From: Kappaphycus alvarezii
Lineage: Eukaryota > Rhodophyta > Florideophyceae > Gigartinales > Solieriaceae
Direction of reading: 5' to 3'
Assembly: GCA_002205965.3 (NCBI GenBank)
Contig: NADL03000018.1
Location: forward strand, 558,001-622,000
Length of the DNA stretch: 64,000 nucleotides
Part shown: positions 35,016 through 44,940 of the stretch, piece after piece
Position numbering within the stretch: the stretch's first letter is position 1
Layout of the letters: each line of letters opens with the position of its first letter
The notes under the pieces: generated by a model
What the model saw: only the letters and a program-made list of their open reading frames with translations
Databases searched by the model: none
Told to the model about the DNA's origin: nothing
Position numbers and translations under genes: made by a program

Positions 35016-37839
35016 AACTGTACAGCACTGTGGATTGAGTGGGTCATTGATATTCGCGAGAGGGAGGTGACAAGTTGCCCAGTGCTTGAATCTACAAAAG
35101 TCGTCTAATTGGAGCGCGCTGGAGGTCAAACCTCGAGAGCATCTTTTCCGAGCTGGCAGGGTCAACACTGGCAGAAATGGCCACATTTTATCACACAATA
35201 CATGTACTTGCTTTGCTCAGTGAATCACTGACTGGCGGTTGAAAGCGCCACCCGCTCAAGCGTTGAATACGGTATGTAGTCGTTTCCAAAGAGTAAAAGC
35301 AGTAACAAACGACAAGGGCATATTGACAAGCAAAGGTTGTATGGCAGACCGAATTGCACATGTCTAGTGTAGAGAACATGAAAGTGAGTACATTGCTCAC
35401 GCACCAACAGGCTTTAGGCCAAAATGTTTTGGTAGCAAGCGCCGACGTGGTGGTGGGTGCAGTGTTTCGAAACTGGCGCAAAGCGGGGACTATTGCGTGT
35501 TATTTTCTACCGGCAATACCTGTTACTGTAGATGCAGGAGATGTGTTGCCCACTCCATGATGTTGCGTGGGGTGACCGCTCTGTCGTTACAGTAGGAAGG
35601 GCATTATGTTTCCCGTAAACTAAACTTGTTCCCCTTGTTTAAAACGTTAGGTGATCGAGGCTAGGCAGGCTACCATCTAACTCGATGCAAATTGGGGTGA
35701 ATTTTCGGGTCATTAAAGAAAAGGCTTTGGGAAGTGGAAAAAAATGAGGGGCAAGTGCAAAATAATGGCGACTAAGCTAATCCAATAAACTGCTCCGGTT
35801 GCATCACGGAAACGTGGAGAGTCAAACTGCAAGGAAAGCTTTCGTGGCGTGCTCGAGAAGGATATGGAACCAAAATTACTTGATCGTTGAGTTGAGTGTG
35901 GCACACAACGTAGGCCAAAGGTATTGTACATAGTAGGGAAATTGAACGTTTTGTTTACAAGCCACTGCAACGTGAACATTTGGTGTGGCAAATTCACGAG
36001 CGGTCTATGTCTTAGTCACACATGCCAATCTCGGCTAATGATGAGAGAGATTTCATGGCGACTAGACCTTGGGTCTATCCGTGTGTGTTTGACTCAAGAG
36101 TCAAGACTCGCGTAGGTAGCGTCACCGGGGGCTGTGGACGATTGGACAGTGAAGCTTGAGTATCATACGATGGGCTGGCGTGGCAAGGCGCCGATCCCTG
36201 GATCTCTACGAGATTACTGTAACGTTCTGCGGTACCCTCCTGTTGAGCAAAACAGAGGCGTCGACGGAGAAACCATCCAGTGCAAGATCATTACACGTGT
36301 TCACGTGTGCAGTGTACACGTGTAGTGATTGTTGTGAACGCTCGAGTGGCACCGTACTGTAGAGTACAGGAGGATACGGAATAGGAGTAAAGTTGACTGT
36401 ACAGCGTACTGTACAGCACAGCTCATTGAGTCATTCGTACGTAACTTGACGTCAATATAAAAACGTGAGGTATTCTCAATGGAGATTATTGTGCAGTAGT
36501 GTACAGTACAGTAGCGTAGATTTGTCGCACTTTTGTATTGTAGCCACTCTACGCACCGCCAACAACGGGTCCTGGTCATAACGAGTAAAGACTGGAGAGT
36601 CCTGTCGAAAGCTGCTTTTGCCCTTTTGAAACAGACAAACTGAACCACACCACACGCCGCTGCGGTTTATTTGTCCACTTTGGGTCGTCCGTTGGACCAA
36701 ATGAGGATTACACGACAATCAACTTTTGCCACCAAGCGTCCGTATTCTCTGTGTAACTCGGGCTTTTCACATCACAAGTGCAACATGGCCAGGTGGTCCA
36801 TCGTTAGTCTTGCATTCCACGCACGCTCGCTAGAGCGCAGCTGCTATATGTGAGAACGAAACAACGACCATACCACACTCTAATGTTTTGCACATGTACA
36901 GTACACTCTTGTAATCTGCCGCCAGGGTATTCGCAACGATAACGCTCAGTTTTCAACGAAGAGACTTTTCCCCCTGACATATCCGGAGGTTCGAGATACA
37001 GAGTATCGGGAAAAAAAGGTGGAATCAAGAAGTCAGCGAGCGATTGTGAGCGGCAGCGGAAGCCGACAACATACTGATTTTATTACAGCAAGGATTCTCC
37101 ACTCATCGTTGGCTTGATGTTTTCAAAACGTCCCGATTGGATGTTTGAAAACCTACAATCTACTCATCCCGTGAGATCACAGCGCGAAGCTGTTCTATTC
37201 CGAAACATCACAACTGTGGCACCCCATTAAACCTCCCTCCCACTCTCATCCTCCGATTGCATTACAGTTCATGGACTGTTTGCCCGCAGCATCAACGAGT
37301 ACTGTAAGTACCATCTCTTTCTCACTACTGTAGGGAGGTAAACCAGATTACCAGCAATGTCTACACAACGAGATTGCACAGCCTCTGTCGAATCAAGCAA
37401 TAACCCCTCACACCCCGCAAAGAGTATCCGCACTGCAATTTGTACTACAATATTTTGTGTGCGCTGCAGCGCAAAGGTTATTCAAAGGTTTTTGCGCGAC
37501 GGTTTTCAGTAACACCGCCAGTTGCCTCGACGATCCTCGGCACTGCTGGTCTTTCATGTAGTACCGCACAGAGAGACCGAGAGACGGTGACACACGAAAA
37601 CATTCTGCACCCGCATTGTGAGTTCCCTCTGACCTTTTCCTCGCCATCATGGAACATTCACCCTGGTGTTGGCTCTGTGCGTCAAAAATATCTCCAGATG
37701 TGGTCGTCGTTGTCATATTGCGATTTCCAGGAGGTTCCCTTGAAGAGGCATTCTGTAGCGATCAGCAGTAATTGAGTGCAATTTTGAGAATGTTGATTGC
37801 TCTGACTTGCGGAACTTTGAGTCTTATCTTATTTCTCTT
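35016..37839. other. intergenic region, no recognised gene
   Basis: Frames are short and overlap on both strands without family character. GTAC palindromes occur at 36351-36417 and 36495-36512. 36320-36520 is a dense cluster of such motifs. Confidence 0.45.
36396..36417. repeat. GTACAG/CTGTAC palindrome
   Basis: CTGTACAGCGTACTGTACAG, a near-perfect inverted pair, with related copies 15-45 bp upstream and at 36495. Confidence 0.8.
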
Positions 37840-39001
37840 TCAGAGAGCAAGTAACTGGTGATTGTGCTGGGGATATTCTTTATGCATGGTCATGAACACG
37901 AGTACGCTTTTGTATTGGTGAATCAAACTCAACTGGGAGCTCCCATCTCGAGTTTTGTGTTGATGGCGCTGCACCAATTTGCTACCTCCGAAAATTTTAC
38001 ACGGCCACTTGTGTTGATATGGAATTGCCACTTTACGTCGCCTGTGATAGGTCCAAGTGACCCATAAAATCAGGTAGAAACAAATAGCAGGGTACATCAA
38101 GGGATAGCCGTTAGGGCCAGTGACTGAAAACCGACTGCACCGCTTCAAGTGCTGCTGCAAGTGCTGCTGCACTTGACGCGAGAGAAGTCCAACGAAATGC
38201 AGTTGTGTGCGCACAACTTGGAGCTGCAGTATCGAAAAGAGTGCATTCTCAACATACGGATTACCCTAAACGTTTTCAGCCGCGAGACAGCGCTACGCCG
38301 CCTTGACCCTTCTCGACATGGGGTACCACAGCAAGCAAGCTTTTGCGCGGAGCTGCGGTGGAGGGTAGAGGACAAATAATCTGTTCGATATTGATGTAAT
38401 CAGGCCGCTGGGGTGAAGTAACGACAAACTGAAACATGCAGGGTGTTACATATGCCCTGTACAAACATTTCGAGCCGAAATGGTGCGTGCGTGCCTGAGT
38501 TGCGAACCACTGGGAGGGTCTTGTGGCCGCGACAAAGGAGTAGAGGATTGAGGTCACTGGCAAACGCAATTGCAAGCGGCAATGACGGCGTGATTCAGGT
38601 TACGCTATTGGCGCTGCTGACAATTTTGCAGGTGCATAAAGTTGTGGACGACGAAATGAGTGGGTCGGTTGTTGCAGCGTGTATCTTTGAGCGGGGTATG
38701 TCACAAATTGGCAGTAGGCTTTGCATGAAAAGTGTGGTCGTGATTGGAGTGAGTCGTCTGAATATCTTGGGCTGTCACAGTCGACTACAGTGATGTAGAT
38801 TTTCGGAACAATGAAGCTTTCTGCGAGAAAATCTTGAATATTCTGGGTTGCGTTATGCTCTGGCATGTTACGACCATGTGTCCATACACTAGCTTTCAAA
38901 GAAAAAGTTTCTTCGTCGGGACTGGCAAGGGAGTCAATACACGTTGACAGTTGAGAGACTAGGTTAACTGGTATGCAAGGGTGGATGCCATGCACTGGCT
39001 T
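37840..39001 (-). other. possible 3' part of an unrecognised minus-strand gene
   Basis: Minus-strand frames of 99-131 codons (38276-38575, 38600-38995, 37840-38214) follow each other downstream of the 229-codon frame at 39002-39691. Given the frame breaks elsewhere they could be pieces of one gene. A short CTGCTGCAAGTG repeat near 38145-38170 encodes glutamine-rich sequence on the minus strand. No family is recognised. Confidence 0.2.
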
Positions 39002-39691
39002 TCAGACAAGAGGAGTTTTATCACGGTAAAGCACGTTTGGGTTGAGAGTTTGGCGAGTAGGAAAGAGTAGGTCAGGATAGAGAACTGATGGAACGGTCTG
39101 GCAGCAAGTTGAGCAGTTTTTTGTGCCAACAGACATCGGGTTTGATGAGATGGTAAACGCAAGCGACCAAATGAGTGTGCAGTGGTAAGACGGGTGTGGG
39201 GAGGTAGGTGATTTGCGGGGGGATATGGTGGGCTGGGGTGATTGCGAGGAGCGTTGGTTCAATGGTAATATTTGAGATGGGTGATAGCCATTGGATATTT
39301 GGGTGGGATTGATAGCCTGTCGGTAGGCTGGCGATATATCATAAATAGAATTTGGGGTGATGAAGGTGTTCTTCTGCGACTGATTCATAGGGCCGTTAAA
39401 GACTAACTGATAGATCTGATCATAACTGCAACTCTCCAGAGACAGCATCCTCATTTTGTCAGAGTGATCACTGGTGGCCATTGCTGCTGGCCGTCGCGGG
39501 AATTCCTTCCCCACAATGAGCGTGGAGTATAGAAATCGGTGTTGTATGAAAAAGCGAATGTAAAGGTCATCATCATCGGTCAAATCTTCAAGTAAGCTCT
39601 TTGTAATGACAAACGAAAGGCACAGGATGGTATCGCATGTTGTCCCGACAATAAGCTGTAGATTCTTCTGCAGTTGCAGATGTTGAACCAT
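39002..39691 (-). CDS. hypothetical protein
   Basis: A 229-codon frame starting ATG at 39691 in a region whose base skew resembles the leaders and starts of the recognised genes: 39160-40330 is C-rich and G-poor on the minus strand. It contains an acidic LLEDLTDDDDLYIRFF segment near residues 34-49, a KEFPRRPAAMATSDHSDKMR part, and a proline/serine/threonine-rich second half. I recognise no domain. More N-terminal coding may lie in 39700-40335 in other frames, starting from MAAPQKV at 40335. Existence of a gene here is inferred from length and composition only. Confidence 0.3.
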   Translation of the reverse strand: MVQHLQLQKNLQLIVGTTCDTILCLSFVITKSLLEDLTDDDDLYIRFFIQHRFLYSTLIVGKEFPRRPAAMATSDHSDKMRMLSLESCSYDQIYQLVFNGPMNQSQKNTFITPNSIYDISPAYRQAINPTQISNGYHPSQILPLNQRSSQSPQPTISPRKSPTSPHPSYHCTLIWSLAFTISSNPMSVGTKNCSTCCQTVPSVLYPDLLFPTRQTLNPNVLYRDKTPLV

Positions 39692-40596
39692 GTTATCTTA
39701 ACGTTGGTTTCGCAAAACTCAAGTGGGGGAGATGTGGAGCAATTGCCCAAACTTTTCATACCCTTACAGACAGCTGGGCAAAGAACACAGGACCGTAAAC
39801 TGCAGTAGAGATATGCGGATCGGGACCAGGCGCCGTGAGAAACGAGTTTGCTCCCATTGTTTGAGGGGCGAAAATTGGATTATTGTGTGCGTGACTTGCA
39901 TCAGACAGGGTGAGACAGAGATGTTGTGAATGGTTGGTGGTGCATCATTGGTGCGTGCGAGGTGTGGGATTTGGATTTTGTCGACTTTTCTTCGCGTCAA
40001 TGGGGTGGGTGACATATGTTGAAAGATAATGTAGTGTGAGAGTCCGTAGCACGTAGGACGGGGGGGGGGGGAGGGCGAATTGGGAGTTTGTCACAGAACG
40101 TGTTGTTGAGTTTGGATGGAAATGAATGATTTTGTGTAATTGGAGATGCAAAGGTTGTGGCGAAAGTCGGGGGGAATTGGTTGAGGATGCGTATGGATTG
40201 GAGGGAATGGTACACATATGTGATGACAAGGGATGAGGGGAGGTAAGTTTGTAGATTGGGATATGTGGGTGCAAGGGTGGGGGATTGGTGGGAGTTTTGA
40301 GTTTGTGTGCACGCGACTTTTTGAGGTGCAGCCATCGGTAACGTGCGGGTGGTGAGCGGGGGATGATTGGATAGTGAGAGGGAGGGTTTAGTATGTATGT
40401 GGGAGGGTGGGGAGAAAGGGGGCAGATATTGGATTTGTCGTTTGAGTAATCTCAGGGCTCAAGTGGAGGGGGATGTAGCGAAAAATATCTGACAACGGGC
40501 GACTGAGTTGTTTGGGTTGTCATAGAAGGGTCGGGTGGCTGCAGCTGCAGCTGCAGGGTGATTGAGGGGTTGAGGTGGGGATTTGATTGTTTAATT

Positions 40597-40616
40597 TACT
40601 GTACTGTACTGTACAG
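40597..40616. repeat. TACTG array
   Basis: TTACTGTACTGTACTGTACA, four TACTG-like units ending in a GTACAG turn. Confidence 0.85.
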
Positions 40617-41099
40617 CAAAGCGGCTTTTTTTGTGTTGAAGATTACAAAGGGTAAGTTTTTGTTTGGACGACACGACATGGTCCAGTCGGGAGGGAGGGT
40701 TGGATAAAGGTTGACGAATGTAGTGTACAGCACAGTACGGGACGGTAGGTGACGACGACGAAAATCAAGTGGGTAAGTGCAAAGTTAGTCTACACTAGTG
40801 ACGGCTTGGCAGCAGCAATGAGGGCAAGAATGCAACATGTATGGAAATTTGGACGACTGGGTGGTGAATCAGCAGGGTCAAATGATGAGCGGTTTGTAGT
40901 GTAGTGTGACGCATCGTGTGTGGCTGATGGTGAGGCCAAGTGTTGTGGCGGAGGGAAAGTCAAAGATATGGGGTGTGTCGGCGTTGGCACTATACCGTAC
41001 TGTACTCGGTATGCTATATGTTGGACAAGATTGGGAATGCATGCGGTCATTGGGGACGACACGAGACGAGACGAGACGACCGCGTTGATATTACTCTAC

Positions 41100-41122
41100 C
41101 GTACTGTACTATACTGTACTGT
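41100..41122. repeat. TACTG array
   Basis: TACTG units interrupted by one ATACTG, next to an ACGAGACGAG short tandem repeat at about 41059-41078. Confidence 0.8.
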
Positions 41123-41273
41123 AGTGCAGAATAGGCAGGCCGGTGAGAAATTGGTGAGTGTATCTCCAATTTGTCGCGCGTCACTCCATAAACACCTCGC
41201 CAAGGATAAGTTGGGTAATGGACAAGAGGGAGGTATACTGTACTGTACCAGCTGGCTGTCCATGTGGGTGGAC

Positions 41274-41293
41274 AAAAAAAAAAAAAAAAAAAA
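41274..41293. repeat. poly-A run of 20
   Basis: An uninterrupted A run following a small TACTG pair at 41236. Confidence 0.9.
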
Positions 41294-41966
41294 GGAATCT
41301 GAGAATGGAATCTCGAAAGATTGCTGTGTCAGATCTGCCGCAGTTTTCGTGCTCTGCCATTTCTAATGATGTCAACAGCATCTCGAGGTGCAGCTACACT
41401 AGACTCGTTTTGTTTTGTATCGGGCGAGGCGCTGTGGACAAGAATAGCCCTATATATTCGCATTGCAAAGACGTCAAAACGGAGAAATGAGGTCGTTACA
41501 AAATTCGGGATGATTGGTACACTACAGTACTGTACTCGACTTGGCTGCCTGCTTTGACATACTGTACGGTGCATCGGCCATCGGCCATCGGCCAACATGG
41601 GTGCTACCCGTTGCTTGCAATCTTGCAATTTTGCAATCTTGCAATCTGCTTGCAATATGGCTAATCCAATTCATATGACGGCCGTATTGCATTACACTTT
41701 TGATTAGATTAGTACGTGCTCTCCATTTTGCAACCTGACATACATTCAATTCCCTTACACCTTGTAAGACTTTCAAAAGGAATATATCGTTACCTGATGT
41801 GATGATCGGGCGTAAGCCAAATGCAAATTGAAATGCAAATATTTACAAAACACTCCTTGACATGCCATACTGTACTGTACACTACGTCAAGACACTATCA
41901 GCTAGAGCGTGAGCTGCAGTCATGTCGAGGAGAAACATTTGAATAGCGTACGGGGCATGTGGTAAT

Positions 41967-42015
41967 ATGCAATGCAATGCAATGCAATGCAATGCCATGC
42001 CATGCAAATGCAATG
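41967..42015. repeat. ATGCA pentamer array
   Basis: Five ATGCA units followed by variant CATGC units; a different pentamer from the GTAC arrays. Confidence 0.85.
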
Positions 42016-42431
42016 CACCATGCAGGGGAATCGGCGGGAGGTTGATGATCTGGGGCTAGCCGTATCGGTCGGGAGAAACGGAAAATTTTTGGCTGTAGCC
42101 ACCGAGGTGCTGAAATGTTTTATGATTAAAAAAAAAGTTATTTGTTGAATCGAATAGTCACTATGCCGAGGTGTCTTGCTGGGGACCATTGGACAACACA
42201 AATCCGTGCTGGAAAGTGAATAAAAACGGTGGCTTTTGTAAGGCACTTGTTGACACTGCAGAGTTGCAGTGGGCCAATAGCAACGAAGAATGCATTTGCA
42301 CCCTGCATTTTGCTCTAGCTACAATGTGCCTGACACGTCGGCACCCCGATGTGCTTGTTGAGTCCTTGAAAGGTCTGCTGCCAATTGAACAAAAAGTCGT
42401 GGAAAAAAAGACAATATACTATACACTAGTT

Positions 42432-42460
42432 TACTGTACAGTACAGTACAGTACAGTACT
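42432..42460. repeat. (CAGTA)n array
   Basis: TTACTGTACAG followed by four more CAGTA units and a GTACTG turn. Confidence 0.9.
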
Positions 42461-43655
42461 GGTGAGACTCTTCATGTTCAACAACTTGCTACCAGCGCCA
42501 ATCACCTCTCCTGTACACTACTATAAAAAAAAAAAAATTCACAGTTCAATCCACTTTGTCTGTAGATTTCGACCATCAACCAATCATATCTCAATGCAAT
42601 GTTGCCAATCCCTCCGCCCATTTCTGCCCAGCTCAACAGAACAGTGCAGGAAAATCTTGCTCCAATACTGTACACCTTTATTTGCACCTTTGCCCTCCTC
42701 ACGAATACCCGCTGTACATTTTTGTCTCTTGCGGCCCCTCTCCACCCACTCGATCCTCCTACTCCCCTCCTACTCAGCGGCCCCCTGCGTTATTGTTTGG
42801 CCACCGTCTCCACCGCCGCCGTCGACAAATCCCTGTCCCCTGTCCCCAATTTCCACCCCGAATCCACACGCACCTCTCTGCCGATCCACGCATCCACCCC
42901 AATTCCCGATCTCCTCATCCACAGGTCACTACACTGCCCACCTTCTCTACCGTACACTACCGTATCTGCTCGCGTCCCCCAACCTGCAATCTTATTATTA
43001 TTATCCACATCGCTATCTCCCGTTGCCGATCACTGCCACCCAATTGTCCACGCCTCGCTTCCACGTTGCCCGCTCTTACGCCACGTGCACCGATCTCGCA
43101 ACTCGCTCAAATTCAACCACTCTACATTTACACTATACACAACCTAGACATGTCGCGCGTGAAAAATACACACACACACACTCACACAAGTTGCAGTTTA
43201 CTGAATTCCCGTTGTATCGGTAGTATCAAAGTAAATTTTGTCGCCCACACTGCCCTCACAGCAAGTCATGAAACGCTTCACAAAGTTGGGAGTTTCAAGT
43301 TGATGAAAAAAACTGTTTCCCTTCCAGTCTCGCTCGTCTGTGCGTACCGACATGCCCATGTCAACACACTCTGCGACTCGCAACACCACAGTCGAAGTAA
43401 ACAATTGTACAGTACAGATCATGTTAACAGTGAAAAAAGGCGCAAACGGAAACTTGCCAACACACGGAATACATTCCCCGAAACGTCCCTCGCTTAGTCC
43501 GGAACATTCCAAGCAGTTACCATCACACACAAACAAAACAAACAAACAATTGCCGCCTTGTACAAAAGGGCACCGCCCGACCCACTCGTCTCAACATCCG
43601 TCTAGTCGAACTATCCTTGACAGGCAAAGTATCCTCCCCACGAGGCACAGTAAAG

Positions 43656-44554
43656 TCATTCCACAAGTGTTGGGAACAGAATACTTGTCCCCATCCATAT
43701 CCTTGTCGCCGCACCACCATTCTCCTTGGCACCATTCTCCCCAGACTGCGACCCGACAACCGCCGGCCGCGTGTTTGCCGCAGCCACACTCCCATTGTCC
43801 GCCCCACTGCCTTCCTCACCCGCAGCCACTGGCGGCTTGGTCACTGGGTTTAGTCTCTTTGCCTCTCGCATCAGCCGCATAAAATACTTCTGCGAATGCG
43901 TGCGAACCTGAGTCATGTTGCGCGTCCCACAAAGGCCGCAATGGAGCGCAGATCCTTGTGACCGTACTTTTGCAGCGCCTCCAAAAACAACTTGTGCTCG
44001 TCAGGGGTCCAATACCGCGACTGGCCCGGGATCTTGGCCTTTTGAGCACGCTCCTTCTTCGACTTTGACTTTTTCGTCACGCCCATTGGAGGCGGCCAGG
44101 TTGTTGGACGACTTGCGGTGAGAGGCCTTCTTCAAGGATTTGCATCTGGACCACGGGCGGCACTCTTGCTTGCGGAAATGTCGCTGCAATGGGACATAAT
44201 CTCCTTGTCGTGACCCCTGCGGTTGTCCGAGTCGCACGGGGGTGCAGCGGTGGTTCCTGATCACGAGACTGCGGGGGGTGCTGCTCGGAAGTGGACGGCT
44301 TGATGCAAGTGGTGTTGTCGTGGAGGGTGCAAAAGAGGGCGGACGAGAGATGGTGGGTTGAGCCGGTTGGAGATGGGTGGGACGGGGAGAGAGTTGTTGG
44401 CGGAGGTAGGCGATTTCCTCGCGAGCGGCAGTGAGTTCGGCCTCGAGTTGGGAACGAAGTTGAACTTGGGCGTCGAAACGAGTGAGTAGGGAGTTGTACT
44501 GGGAGATGGGGATGTGGTTAGCGGGAATTGGGGCGGCATGTTTGGGTGGGACAT
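43656..44554 (-). CDS. MYB/SANT transcription factor of the SHAQKYF class with N-terminal coiled coil, frame broken
   Basis: A single MYB-like repeat reads RYWTPDEHKLFLEALQKYG and KDLRSIAAFVG (about 44030-43930 on the minus strand), followed after a one-base gap by TRNMTQVRTHSQKYF (43927-43882), the third-helix signature of one-repeat, CCA1-like/SHAQKYF plant and protist factors (here THSQKYF). It is preceded by a lysine-rich nuclear-localisation-like stretch (KKSKSKKERAQKAK). Further upstream, near 44500-44390, HIPISQYNSLLTRFD and LRSQLEAELTAAREEIAYL form a coiled coil that may serve dimerisation. The C-terminal 60 residues are glycine/alanine/asparagine-rich. At least three frame changes occur; the one inside the MYB repeat restores the consensus if GGGG replaced GGG. 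The start is set at ATG 44554 (MSHP...), preceded by an in-frame alternative at 44605. DNA-binding role is from family knowledge. Confidence 0.8.
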
Positions 44555-44940
44555 TTCAGTAATTGTAGTGACGGTTGTTGCGATCTTTTGCGGGGGTGGT
44601 CTCATACGAGAAAGGCTTGGACGTGGAGGAGATGAACCGAGAATATTGGGGGACAGGGAGAGGACGGTGAGTAGATTGGGGGTAGGGTGGTGGTTTGGAG
44701 ATTGACGGGGAAGTGAGAGTGGAGGAGGAGATGGTGAGGGGAGAGGAGAGGGGAGAGAGATCGTGGGAGGGGTTGTAGGAAAGATGTAGGGGCGGGAAGG
44801 GATTAAATGGAGAATTTGGGGGTGGGACAGAAATGGGGAAATGGAGGGAGAGATGGTGATTTTGATGACGATTGGGATGTCGGTATGTTGGTGTCAAGGG
44901 GACGGAAAGCGTAGGTAGGCATATACACTCGTACAATATG
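44555..44940 (-). promoter_or_regulatory. C-rich leader upstream of the MYB gene
   Basis: The minus strand is C/T-rich and G-poor for about 330 bp immediately before the start, like the leaders of CFAS and the FHA/CHD/FYR gene. No specific site was assigned. Confidence 0.35.

Larger units (their letters stand above)
39692..43655. other. intergenic region rich in simple repeats
   Basis: Contains a run of ten G at about 40063, GTAC arrays (40597, 40990, 41100, 41236, 41522, 41870, 42432), a 20-A run (41274), a CATCGGC triple (41573), TTGCAATC repeats (41615-41655), an ATGCA array (41967-42015) and a C-rich tract at 42550-43150. No gene recognised. The 350-codon plus frame at 42171-43223 runs through the GTAC array and the C-rich tract and looks fortuitous. 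Confidence 0.5.

Noticed and set aside
39723-39929. Plus-strand CxxC...CxxC pattern (CSHC ... CVTC) resembling a zinc ribbon
   Set aside because: Only 68 codons, no upstream or downstream support, and on the strand opposite to the more likely gene; chance pattern.
39160-40616. Possible CRISPR-like or tandem array because of repeated G-rich words
   Set aside because: No regular repeat/spacer spacing; it is simple base skew.
42171-43223. 350-codon plus-strand frame
   Set aside because: It runs through a GTAC array, a poly-A run and a C-rich low-complexity tract; no domain; all three plus frames are open there because the tract lacks G and so lacks most stops.
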